Source: Beaufortia kweichowensis
Lineage: Eukaryota; Chordata; Actinopteri; Cypriniformes; Gastromyzontidae
Assembly (NCBI GenBank): GCA_019155185.1
Contig: CM032818.1
Location: forward strand, 1,719,433-1,783,432
Direction: 5' to 3'
Length of the DNA: 64,000 nt
The notes beneath the pieces were generated by a model, which worked only from the letters and a program-made list of their open reading frames with translations, made no database searches and was not told the DNA's origin. The translations under genes were made by a program, and so were the position numbers. The first letter of the stretch is position 1, and each line of letters begins with the position of its first letter. This document shows positions 11,397 through 24,400 of this stretch, piece after piece.

Positions 11397-14340
11397 GACT
11401 AATGAGGGAGTGAGAATGAATAGACGGGGACATTTGGAGACTGTAATACACACACACTAGAAATAATTTTTCCTAAATTTAAGAGTTTATATTGTGTTTT
11501 ACATTTACGCTTTATTGTGTATGTAAACATTACGTTTGATCCACAAAACAACAACAATACAAGTTTGAAATGACATCAAGGTGAATTTTAATTTCTAAGA
11601 AAACGAACAAAAAGTTCATCTTAACTTCTCATTAGATCAAATTGACAAACATCCCATTCAAACAACAGAAAACAAGCGCACCTCAAGCAGCAACCGTCTC
11701 TGAGGACTGACACTGATTTTCATGCCACTGGGCCTGTTTGATTCATTACCATCAATTATCATCAGATTCATTCAAAAGCCCTCCCTTCATTCCCCCATCG
11801 CCCACCTGCTGAATCTCTGTCGTCCCCCATCACGACACAAAAACAATGGAGACAAATCCAAACCTGAACAATCCAGCGGCTCGTATGCTATAATTGCCAA
11901 GCGTGAATATCATCACACCACTTACACGTCCATTTACCTACAGAAGTGCCGTCTCATTATCTAAGTGTGTTTGTGATGTGGAAGTCTCAAGGTTAGCATG
12001 ATGTGCGATGACCAAATGGACATTAACAGAAAAGCTACATTAAATTGATATTAAATATATTTAAATTTATATTGATAAATATTTCAAAACCACTGTCAAA
12101 TTTTTGCACATGTGAAAAACAGAATTCACACATCATGTTCTTGCATAAAAACATCAATTTCACACATCATGTTCTTGCATAAAAAATAAAATTTTACACT
12201 TCATGTTTTTGCACATGTGTGAAAAGTGTGAAATTTGTTTTTTTTTTCCTCTAAGGTGTGGTTTTGAGTGTAAATTTATGGTCTCAAATTTTGCTTGGAT
12301 ATCGCAAGATACCAAAGTCGATACTTTCAAAAGTCAGAGATTTTTATGTGAATGTTTCTTCAAGATAAAAATCTATTTAAAAAGGTTGAAGGTGACAGAG
12401 GTCAAACACTTATTTTCTGCTTAGAGACATTTTTTGGTATTTGATTCAATTGGTTGCCAAATTTATTAAACATGTTTGTTTCACTGAATAGTGTCAACAT
12501 TCAGTTTTTTTTCATTGCAACAACCAAAATACCATGCTAAAAGTTTTTGGATACCACCACCTACTGGTAAAATAAACCTGACATTTGCTTCCAACTTTTT
12601 AACCAAGTTTTTACTGTGATGAATCATAGCTTTGAACTCCATTTCCTTGGATATGACCTTTAAGCAATAACGCTTTTCTTCCCAGCATCCACCCACCAGA
12701 TGAAAAAACCTGCAAAAAGATCTGAAACCTTTCAGATGAGATAAAACACATCAGACAAGCGAGCTGGTAAGAAGCCCTCACGTTACGCCTGACTGCAAAG
12801 TAAGATTAGATATAAAACAAGCGGTTGGAGGTAATTTCCATCACAAGACGTTAATTACACAACATACAAACGACTAAAAACATCATTTTGTGCGCCACTG
12901 GTGAGGAAAATATGTCTTCTGTTGCCTGCTCAAGATCCCGTTGTTTCATGACGTAAAAGATTGCTGTGAATTTTTCATGTAGTGTGTGAAAAAGTGCAAT
13001 TACAAAGAAAGTAAAAAAATAAATATAAATGTACCTTTATATTTATAATGTGAAGTGGACAATGTAACCCAGGGCTCTGATCTGAAGGAAAAAAGCATTG
13101 AAAGCTTGTACACGTGAAGCCCATTAAGGGTTTCACCTGCACAACTTACTTTCATGACTAATAAGGACAGGAAATGGAAAGATTAAAAGCAGTAGCGGGA
13201 GGAGGTGAGACGCTCAGCATTGATGCATTTGCTAATGGCAATAGAAATGCGTAACATTAGCGACTGAGGGATGCGGCGGGGGTCTATAACGGGTACGAGC
13301 GAGAAAACAACACGAGGCAGCTATTTGTCACCTGCTCTTAGACAATGGCCATCATTACAGTTAATCATTTTACATTTCCTTTGAAGAAAAGACATCAGGT
13401 GTGTGAAAACGATGGCGTACAAAAGGCCAAAGCGTCACTTTGCTTTTCCACAGGAGATAAATCAATATTTGTAAGAGACAGAGGCTCGTCTTTTCAGCAT
13501 CATAATTGGGATAATTGGAAGGATTTGACCAGACGGATGGATTCTTGGTTTGAAGCGTGATGGTCTGTCGTCAACAGATCAAAATACAATTCAACATCCA
13601 TAATGTCCAAACTACAATTTTTTACATTGTAGATATTTGTTTTTTATTTAATATTTAATTTAAGGTATGTTAAAAATTTAACATTAATTGTTATTATTAT
13701 TATTAATTTTATTATTTATTTATTATTGATTTTTTTTAGTTGTTTAAACATTTCTCAAATATTTATTCTCGAGACCTTTCCATCAATATATAGTTTATGA
13801 TTATATTAGAATTCAACTATGAAATATTAAAGTGAATCGTGAAATATCCGAAATTTGACAATCTGTTTTGTTCACCCACTGGCTTAGTATCACTTTGTCG
13901 TTTCACTTTCAACACAATGAACCAGATTAATATTTTCATTTCATTACATTAAATGCATATTAGCACTTTGTGAGTAAACTCTGAATCAGTGATTTAACAG
14001 AAGCCCTGCTGAGGAAGATTGTGTGGCTGTAATCACAGTACGAGCACATAACCCGACCCCCATGGGGCAAGGAAGGGCTCTGCAGTCAATTCAAGCTCGG
14101 GGCCCAGACACATTAACATCACCCCGGGGGTAATACATGGTAAACACTTGAGTTTATTAAAGTTTTAACTTCAGCTACTCAGGAAAAGCTTTTAATTTAG
14201 CTATATATGTATATATATTATCTGCTGTAGCCTGTTGGGATTTTCAAATATAGCTGCTGTATTTAAATTATAGTTAAAAATAAATGCACAAAGGTCAAGT
14301 TTTTCGAATCATGCTGTAAAATTAATTTTCACACGTCACA
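11397..14340. other. Intergenic DNA downstream of pth2r, no gene recognised
   Basis: AT-rich sequence with short ORFs that lack protein-like features. It contains the ~39-bp tandem repeat at ~12086-12235 and AT-rich runs near 13620-13740. Confidence 0.5.
12086..12235. repeat. Short tandem repeat of ~39-bp units
   Basis: Three degenerate units share TTCACACATCATGTTCTTGC followed by an A-rich run. Both ends also carry a TGCACATGTG palindromic word. Confidence 0.7.
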
Positions 14341-14893
14341 TTTTTAAAAGGCTACGTGCATTTATTACATCTTTTTATGAAACAGCATTGCACAACACAT
14401 AAAAGGAAACCATTCAAGAAAAACAGAATTACAGTAAAAAAATATTTGATGTAAAATTTTGTACAATTAAACTGTGCATGCCAGATGACCTTCTTGAGAA
14501 AATAAGTAATAAGTCATTTAAATATTAAAAACGCACAGCAGAACTTCAAACACTGGACCTGTAAAAAAATAAAAACATTCTTGCGTAAAGTGATTTGCAA
14601 AGAAAGTCCCATTGTTGGATGACCAAACAATTTGATAGCAAAAAACAATCAATACTGCACACACGTGACACTTTACAAAGCAAAAAGTTACACATTTTAA
14701 CAAACTTAACCACAAAAGTGCTTCTTACACCAGTGCAATGTTTTTAGCTGGAAAAGTGTATGAAAAATGCAAACCATGTCAACGCAAAGTCAACCAAACT
14801 TTTCATGCATTTTATGGCACATACCTTTGTGGAACCGCTTGCATTGATGTCTCATGAACAATTTTAATGAAGTCTTAAGGAATCTTTAACGTC
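14341..14893 (-). other. pth2r: Probable pth2r 3' UTR
   Basis: This region lies immediately downstream of the likely original TAA stop (14894-14896) on the minus strand. A minus-strand AATAAA hexamer lies at 14361-14366 and is a candidate polyadenylation signal; others occur further on. The true end needs transcript data. Confidence 0.35.
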
Positions 14894-15461
14894 TTAAAGC
14901 ACTTCCTCACCGTCCTGATCCAAACTATCATAACTAAATGATAAAGATTGTTTGCCGTTCTCTGTAGTGCTGACATCACCTTGATCCCTCTTTATGATGT
15001 CATCAGCCTTCCCATTTGCTTCCCCAAGCGTGACATCATTTGAACTTTGTCCGCTCTCTTCGAAACAAATGCTGAGGGCTTCCTGTCGTATGCTGATGTC
15101 ATTTCCTTTGCCGTGCTCTTTGAGGGTGATGTAATCGATCTGTTTGCCGTCCTCTTCGATCTCTTCGGGAATGGAAGGCGGCAGGCTCTCGATATCAGAG
15201 TTGCTGAAGACGTAACCGGGCAGGGTGGTGTGTACGTGCGTGCCGTGAACGAACGAGGTGACGTTGGGTCGAGCCTCCGCAGCGGTACACCCTGCTGGTG
15301 AGGAGGGCGGTACTGCGGGTCACAGAGGTCAGCTGGGATTGGACGCTGGTGCCGCTGCTGTTCAGAACCGAACCGTAGCGATAATTGGCCAGAACCACGG
15401 GACCTTTCCAGTCGAAGGCGAGCGTCCAGCGGAGCCACGTCTTACGGATTTCAGTCTGGAC
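14894..15461 (-). CDS. pth2r: pth2r exon 13: cytoplasmic tail, apparent +1 frameshift
   Basis: It begins [14 protein letters not shown] (helix 8) after acceptor CCAACGCAG and stays in register through a Ser/Thr-rich segment to about LLTSRVYR. The incoming frame then runs into unrelated Arg/His-rich sequence and stops at 15195-15197. A second minus-strand frame is blocked by a stop at 15320-15322 and is open from there to TAA at 14894-14896. It encodes the family-conserved [10 protein letters not shown], an acidic [10 protein letters not shown] region and a C-terminal EEVL (human ends EDVL). The exon is 568 nt, i.e. 3n+1. One extra base within 15198-15319, most likely around 15260-15300, explains both observations. 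Confidence 0.88.
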
Positions 15462-18400
15462 CTGCGTTGGAATGAAGAGAAAGTTTAACGAAACCAATAA
15501 ACTCTTCATTTTAATTGCTAATAAACTCTGCTCATTAATACCAGTATTCCCAAAGAAAGTTACATTTGCATATGTCAGAACATTACATCTTTAAAGTAAC
15601 TCTGAGGTTTCTTTTGCTTCAAATGCAAGTTGTCAGTGAACTCCATTTTGACTCCATCTTTCCCTGGTTCTTTGCCAGAAATGAAGCTGCCGTCTTGACT
15701 ACAAATGATAATGCTATTGAAGTGTCAGTGTTCGGTGTAGTTTTTTATTCACCTCTCCGTTGCAGTAGCAGTAGATAATGGACACGAAAAATCCCTGAAA
15801 CAGAGCAACACACAGTGAAGAGGACGAGTGGAAAGTCATCACGACACACACGAGAAGCTGTGAGCTGAGCGACCTTCCTAAAATATCATGCCTAATTCAA
15901 CTCGGTTTTTTGTTTCACACTTTTCTGTATTGTACATATGATCTCCTTTTATACTCCAGCTTTATTTTATGATATATCATTTTTTGGGATATCGATAATC
16001 AACGTCGGTCGGACCACTAACAAAAAGCATCAAATATCAACTTTGATTTCTGGACATTTCCTGTTTTATATGTTTTCTTTGATGTACCATAGTACATGCA
16101 TATTGAAATTATTTATTCACACAGTATATTGTATATTAATTATACCATTTTACCACTTCAAAATACCACCTCCAAAGCTCTCCAAAATGGACATTTTTTC
16201 ATTCACTTGTTTTTCATTACTCATAATTAATTTATTCTGCCTGATTATTTCTGTTTTGAAATTTCCACCGTCTGCTGATAAGCTGCGGATGCGTTCGCAA
16301 TACAAACTTGCAGTAATTTGTCACGCCAACAAAGCACAGAAATTAGAACTGATAAACAAACTTAGCTTGAATACGCATCACAAATGTGCAAAAATGTCTC
16401 ACGACGCATTCATTGATTGGTCAAGACAAAGTCATGTGACTTACCTGGAATGAATTGAAGAAAAGTTCACAGTACATGCGGAGCTCCCAACCCAAACCGG
16501 TGAACGTGTGCGGCATTCCCACAAAAACTATATAATGCACTCCGAACACCAAAACCAGAACCAGCGTAGACTTCGCTAGCTTCCTGTAGATAGACAGATG
16601 GGATAGGAGAAAATATTAAAATATCCAACAAATGCACACTTCTTTTTTGCACGTTTCCTCACTAACAGCAGAAATAGAAATATTAATAAATTTACTCCCA
16701 GTATGAAAAAGGAGATAATTATAGACTGAAATGAAAGAAAGTGTCTTTGTAAAGAATTATTATCGTATAAAAACATAGACAATTGAGTTCATTTTTAAGT
16801 CAAAACTATTTTGAAATCTTCAAATAAAAGGTTATGGAAGGTTTAGACAGCAGAACTCGATGAGATGTAATGAAATGTAAATTGCTTAATTACTTAAAGT
16901 TCAGAGCACAAGTCTAACTCTCATTAATGGTAAAAAGAGGAGCTGTGCTCCTTCATCCATGAAGTCATTAATGATTTTAACCGCCTGCCTAAAATTTCAC
17001 TTGAGGCTTTAAAACCCCAGTGATTTAAAATACCCTCCAGCATTATCACTGAGAAATTGTTTTTTGAAACTTAGTGTAAGTTATCTTTATAACTTTATGT
17101 TCATAGTTGATTGGATGTATTTGTAGTTTGATGTTGCTTGTTCTTATCACCTTTGGCTGGTATAAACCAATTACCACTCAGAACACACAAGCTCTGAATC
17201 CACACTAGCAACTATCCAGAACATGCTAGCAAACATCCAAAACACACCAGCAAACACCTAGTAATGCCCTAACTGCTCATAACATATTGGCAAACGCTTA
17301 GAAATGTCCTATCAGCCACACTGAACATGTCAGCAACAACCTAGAACATATTAGCACACACCTAGAAATGCCCTAGCAACACCCTAGTAACCACCCAGAA
17401 CAAACTAGCACAGTTCCACTCAATTTCTTACATTTACATTTTATATTTACATTTAGGCATTTGGCTGAGGCTTTTATCCAAAGCGACTTACAAATATTAG
17501 GAGACAATGAAGCGACACATCAAAAGCGGCAACAATAGTACTGAGAAGTGCTTTCCCAAGTTTACAATGTTTTGCAGTGCTAGATAAATACCTGTAGAGG
17601 AAAAAAGAAAGTTTTTTTTGTATTATGATTTCAGGTGTTCGTGGAAGAGGTGTGTTTTAGTTGTTTCTTAAAGGAGGTGAGGGATGTGGCAGAACGGATT
17701 GCGTTAGGGAGATTATTCCACAAGCCGGGGACAGAGAAGGAGAAAGAGCGAGAGAGAGATTTAGTGCCCTTCTGTGAGGGAACCACCAGTCGATGTTCAT
17801 TCATTGAGCGCAGGGTTCTGGATGGGTTATAGGTGTGTAGAAGAGAGTTAAAGTATGAGGGTGCAGAGTTTGTGATGGTTTTAAATGTCAGCATTAATGA
17901 TTTAAATGTAATGCGGGCAGCAGCCGGTAGCCAATGGAGAGAGATGAAGAGAGGTGTGACATGTGCTCTTTTGGGTTCCTGAAAAATAAGTCTTGCTGCT
18001 GCAAATTTCTTCTTCATTACATCAACGCCTGTAGATATGACAAGTTATATATTATAAAACAACACCTGTATGTTTTGGATATTGATCGTCACATTTTGAT
18101 TTACGTTTCATTTTACTGGCAAGTCTGATATCGCACAACACGGACGTTCACGAGGTCACGTATCAGCGTTAATTTCACACACTCACCTGTACTGTTTGCG
18201 TGTGTCGTACCTTCCCGCGTTCGTTTCTCGGATCTTGGTGGCCAGGACTCGTACGATATTCACAAACAAAATAAAATTCAGCTGTAAGAAAGAAAAAGGA
18301 CACAGTTAGTTTGTATCTTTTCATAATTTATTTAATTATAAAACTGTATTTGCATAACTACAGGCATATTTTAATGACTAAAATCATACTTCTTTTAAAT

Positions 18401-21400
18401 TATCGTGACTTCATAATAATATTTTTGCTACTTTTAATGTGCAGATTTTATTGTTTTACCCAGATCTATGCTGTCAAATCCATCATAAAAAAGATTTGAT
18501 AATTCTGACAATCAAAAAAAGAAACAATCAAAAAGAAACGATCAAAAATTACTGAAATATTCATAATTAGAAAATGATTTATTTAAACCGTTAAATAAGT
18601 AATGCCTGTCCCTCGGCTGGGTTTCACATCTATCACAAGCAGCAATTTTGCCCACAATAAAGTCTTCAAAAGTTACTGATCTTATCTTGGTTACCAAGGA
18701 GACAGTGTCAGAAGAACCAGCTTGAAATATGAGACGTGATGTTTGAAGTAAACAGGAATATCACAAATATTGTAAAAGAAATTCATGCAAATGTCAATCT
18801 TATACATTACAAAAAAGTTTTCATCATACTGATAGCTCACATGTCAATATTTGGTGGTTTAAATACCCATGTATGGTTTTTATTGCATTTGCTATGTTTA
18901 AAGCATCATAGTCAGGTAAAGTACTGTTTTAAGAATTGTCACATCCATATTCCTTATAGATGTTACATTTTTATAAAAAGTAATTAAAAAATTTTTTTTT
19001 AAGATAATATGTGCAATATTTCTGATGTCTGGACTCTATAAACAGGGCTTTATGAAATTAAATGGGTAATAAAATTAAATTAAACAAGCTAGTAAAGAAA
19101 AGTGTAAAATGTTGGTCCACATATCAATTAAAAACACCTTATCAATAATTATAGCTACACTTTAATTTCTTTAATATTTTCAAGTTTTCAGAAATTATTT
19201 CACTATGTTAAGATGTCATAATATCTTATAGACCATTTCACAAGATGTAAACAGCACTGGTCCAGAAGCACTTCCTGTCTCAGTTTTTTAACACTACATA
19301 AATGTCAGAACAAAATACAATCAACAGAACATTTACAACTGACTTGTTTAACAAACATCTTTAAGATTTAATCTAATTTACATATGTGAAATACAAAAAA
19401 CTGAAACAGGAAGTGCTTCTGGACCAGTGTTGTTTACATCTTGTGAAATGGTCTATAGAAACGATAAGTCGTGGATGCGCTGACGTACAATGCGCATTCA
19501 CTCCTAATTTATGATTTGCTGACGACCGCCTGGGTAAGACTACATTTGTGTTTTGCCACATTATAATTACAGTTTTTCCGTCGTGAAATGCTTCATTGGT
19601 TCTTTAAATCACAGCTCCATTACCAAGAGAACCATTAGTGCTCTGCAAAGCTAATAATTAACGACATAATGTCTCCATCTGCCCAACTAGCAGATAAATA
19701 TAACCGTGCATGAAAGCGGTCGATCTCGTTCAGTCTCCGCACATCAACGTAGTCCAAATCAAGCCTTTAACACTGAATTAAAGGACTCGGACAACCTTTT
19801 TACTGAGGATCGTGTTTGAAACATGTCGAATTCATTAAGGATGCTTGAAAATGGTTTTAATGAAGCTTGACATAAAATACTTTTCAGTTTCCGTCTCTCC
19901 TCCATCAGTCGACTCACCCCAATCGCTGTCAAGATGGGAACTTGGTATATCCATTTAATATTTCCAGCACTCAGCTCCCAGCACCTTAATGAAGAAATAT
20001 TATTTGAAGTGAGTGAGAGATCTTCAATTTGCACTTCAAGACATAAAATTGGAAAGAGGTGTATTGCTATACTTGTGTGGAAGTCCCAAACAAAATAAAA
20101 ACTCTTCTGGTTTAAGAAGAGTTTAAGAGAGTATGTTTTAACTTAAATGGTGTGCACAAAAAGTGTGACGTGGGAAACAACTTAAAAAGTCACATATTGC
20201 TATGCATGTAAGGACGTCACCAATAAGTTTAATATATTACTAAAAACAGTTTTGCATTTTCCCAGTGACACATATGCAAAAGAGAAACGTTTAAGAGTGT
20301 GTGTATATGCTTTTTACTTCAAGCGGGGTGCACAAAAATTTAAAAAAAAAAAAGAAAAAGTATTTAGAAAGTAGTTTGTACAGTACGCATGCGCCTGCAG
20401 GTACCGCTATTGTGGGGACGTCCCCAACCAGAAACTTTTTTATAGAGACTAAAAATAAACTAAAAACCACCAAAAGTGCAGCTTTGTAACTTAAAAATGA
20501 GAAAGTAAAAGGTGCTGTTGTGACTAAAGGTGATGAATATCTTCAGACAGATTTTACCTCACGTCTGCGAGCGTTGCCCTGACGACAGCCCAGGTGGATA
20601 CGAAAAGCGCCGGAACACCTGCGGAGGCACAAATGAGAAGATGACGAGATTTATCGACTTTAATGCATCAAACGAGCAGAGAAACATGCACTTCACAGGA
20701 ACAACATGACGCTCAAGTCTCCTGTTTATTTTAGACTAATACTAATCTGAGGAAATCAAAAGCCTCTCTAAATGAGAAAATTTTGTCGACTTCTACGCAG
20801 ACCATCTGGATTTAAAGGGGAAGTGTGACATTTCTGTGAAATTGCAAAAAATAATTGAAATATAATGGATTTCCTAACAGGCCTGTCATTGGTCGGCCAA
20901 ACTGCTAGCTCCGCCCCAAACTGGCAAGTCAGAAAGCAAATGACTTACTTAAAGTTGTCTCTGAATATTAAGTATTTTAATAAAAAATGACACTTCAGCT
21001 TCAAGAAGTTTATGGTTTGGCAACTAAAAATTCAAGACATCAGAAAACAAGCTTTAGTCATATTTTTCAGAGCGCTTGAAGTTGATCATTTAACCCGTAT
21101 TAGCATAACACATCAACTTCATAAACACTGATGACAGATGCATTAATTATTAATTTAATTATGATTGATTTTAATGACACATGAACGCGTTTGAAATGCG
21201 TTACACATTATCATATCGCAGATCTTGACGTCATCGTTGTTGACCCTGTGCTTTGTATTGTTGTAAGGTCACACCCGTTGAGCCACACACACTTTGAACA
21301 CACCAAAGTCTTTAAAAATTCATTAGCATTAGTATTAGCATTTTAAAGGATTGCAAATCATCAAACAGACTGAAAACAAGTCACATCACCTCAAAGGAAA

Positions 21401-24400
21401 GCAAAACGAGTCTGTTGTGATTCAAGAATAAAGACATAACACAACCTTCCCGTCAAGATCATCATACCAAGGTGTGAAATCAGTCAGACAGGGCCAAGTA
21501 AACAACGTTAAATAGAAACATCGACCGCAGAGCCCAACACATTTTGACGTGAATAAACTTACCCCACCCTATGAGGGTGAAACCCCACAGATACTTGGAG
21601 TCGGAGAAGAAGGCCATAAAAATGAGACTGTGAAGGTACAAGCCCTCCACTAGGATCCAGTAGTAGTTTGTGGCAAGAAAGTAGATGAAGAACAGGACGG
21701 TAATCTTGCAGCCAACCTGAAAACACAAACGACAATGGATTTAACCAATGAGAATCATCAAAACGTGCATTCAACCAATCGGAAAGCCTCAACAGCAAAG
21801 ATGCGTCTGTAGGCGAATTAAAGTTCATTTAAAGTAAAACATACACAGTGTGATTTCAATCAAAAATCTTTTATTGTACACGTGTCAGAAATCCGAACTA
21901 GCGCAACGGTCTGCAAATTGAACAACAGGAACTCATTTGCGCAGCTCAGAAACGAACAAATCTTTAATGACTTAAGAGGCCTCAAGTCAGTCTCAGTCGA
22001 TATTACTCGACGGCAGGCAAAGTTAACTTCATTTAACTTAATTCAATTAATTTTAACCAAGTTAGCACAACGTCAAAATGAAATGAAACCCGGCTGGTGT
22101 CATTAACCCGGTTCGCTCGGCTCACTCACATACTGAGTCTTGTCGAGAGAAGAGATGGAGACGGTGCTGATGTTGTCCATCAGCATAGTGTCATACTCCT
22201 GCAACACTCCGTTGGCGTACACCACCCTGTCTTTTATGAAGATGCTGACCGCACGGAGCATGAAGGACACAAATAGATGCATGTGGATGTAGTTTCTGGT
22301 GCAGTGAAGACGCCTGAGGGAGATACAGAGAGATATACGGATTCTTGTTCTACCATAGGCGCTGTTTTGAGTTTTTGTTTTTTTTAAGGAATATGGTTAA
22401 TTAGATGTTTTGAAAGTGAAATTTCAGAAAAGTTAAATTTCTTTTTTGCTCCCAAACACTTTCACGAACCCCACAAACTACGTTTTTCACCCCAACAAGG
22501 TTATTTTAGTTTACTAGGACTAAAACTATTTCTACATTTCTGTTAATTGAATCAAATAAAATGTAAGCCCATAATATTTAAAAATATAAACAAAATTAGA
22601 AATGTTGCCCGTAAACTATAAACTGAAGCAATAAACTGCTATAAGTCAAAGTTGAGGGACTAAAACTATTGTGAAAATAAGTGAAAATAAATACAAAAAT
22701 AAATTAAAACTGAAAATAAATTAATAAACCAAAATAAAAAAAAACTTAAACTGAAATAAAAAGAATAAAGAATAAAAATGAATTAATCAATACATAAAAT
22801 AATAATAATAAAATGTCAAAAAATTAACATGAAATATGAAAATACAAAATTAAAGCGTGACATATAACAACTCTGGTCTCTCAAATAAATCGACATTTTC
22901 TGTGTGGGTCAAGAATGATTCTCTACTAAAGAAAAACAATATTTGTTCAATGGGGTCTCGATTTAAATAACAGCAAAGAACAAATTGTTCAGTAATAGGC
23001 AATAATCTTCAGGGAACTCTTACGTTAATTAACCATCTGAATACAAAAATAACTGAAAATAAATAAATAAATAATAATCCAAAATAAAAAAACCTTAAAC
23101 TGAAATAAAAAGAAATTAATTAAAATCAATACATTAAAAAATAATAATAATAAAATGTCAAAAAAATTGACAAACATTAACATGAAATATGAAAATACAA
23201 AATTAAAGTGTAACAACAACTCTGGTCTCTCAAATAAATCGACATTTTCTGTGTGGGTCAAGAATGATTCACTACTAAAGAAAAAATTTGTTGGGCTCTC
23301 GATTTAAATAACAGCAAAGAACAAATTGTTCAGTAATAGGCAATAATCTTCAGGGAACTCTTAAGTTAATTAACCATCTGAAGATGAAGACGTCAGACTG
23401 TCTGATTCGTTCTGTCTGAACCCTTGAACATCGAGCACTTGTGTGAGATCAAGTGTATCTTTGCATGCTGTGTATGTTTGTAATAAAGACTTGGGGTTGA
23501 ACTCCACTGGGTGAGAAAACGCGCTCGGTTAACTTACCGAAAGTATCCGATGATGAAAATGGCGACTAGCAGAGAGCTGAAGGACACGGCGTAGCCCACG
23601 GTATACATGATGTGAAGGCGTTCAAAGAAGTCTCTCTGGAAATGAAAGAAGTTTGTTTGAGTCATGAAATGATTGACAGCAAACATTTATTTGTTTCTAG
23701 ACATCACATGATTATGTAACATTTTGCAATCATAATGACTTTACAAACCAGTGGCATTTGTATCTATATAATTTGCTTAATGCTTTGAAATGCAACTTTG
23801 AAGTTCAAAGACGTATACAGACCCATACAACGCTACCAAACAAGTCGTCATAACTTCATCCTACTTCTGTTTAAGTAAAACTTACTTTTCCTTTTTCAAT
23901 GCCAGGAGCCAGAAAGCGTAGGCAGTCTGAATAGTTGACCCAAGTCCTGTTCTCCACCGAGACCCACGATCCGTTCGAGTCACACTGACGGTATGCAAAC
24001 CCTAAGAGAAGATAAAAGAGCATTTACAGGAAGTTCAAATCGAAATCGATTTTAAAGACATCTGTGAAATTTACCATTGTGATTGAAATCGTAGACATAG
24101 CCGGGGCATGGCACTTTCGTGACCGTTCCCGGGGAACCGTGAGGCCAGCAAACCAATCCATCCCATCCAGGAGAACATACCTCATCTGTGTACACATGTG
24201 TAAATTATAATCACAACAAAAAAATTTCAACAAAGGTTTTTAAGAAACCATTTAAAAACTTTTATGGTAACACATGGTAACAGGGTCGCCTTAAAGGGAT
24301 AGTATAAAAATTCTCATTTTCATTAAAACATAATTTTTTTTATTTTAAACCTGTATGACTTCTTTCTTTTCAGGAACACAAAAGAAGATATTTTGAAGAA

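Larger units (their letters stand above)
15938..17431. other. pth2r intron 11 and flanks plus degenerate repeat, no other gene
   Basis: It contains the longest plus-strand ORF of the area (15938-16453, 171 codons), which is antisense to pth2r intron 12 through exon 11 and has no family resemblance. A degenerate tandem repeat at ~17206-17410 lies in intron 10. Confidence 0.6.

Noticed and set aside
14992..15438. 148-codon minus-strand ORF over pth2r exon 13
   Set aside because: It is the third frame (neither the incoming receptor frame nor the conserved-tail frame); Arg/Ser/Pro-rich shadow.
15938..16453. 171-codon plus-strand ORF, the longest in the window
   Set aside because: It overlaps pth2r exon 11 on the other strand, is Phe/Ile/Leu-rich as expected from AT-rich intron DNA, and shows no family resemblance or codon bias.
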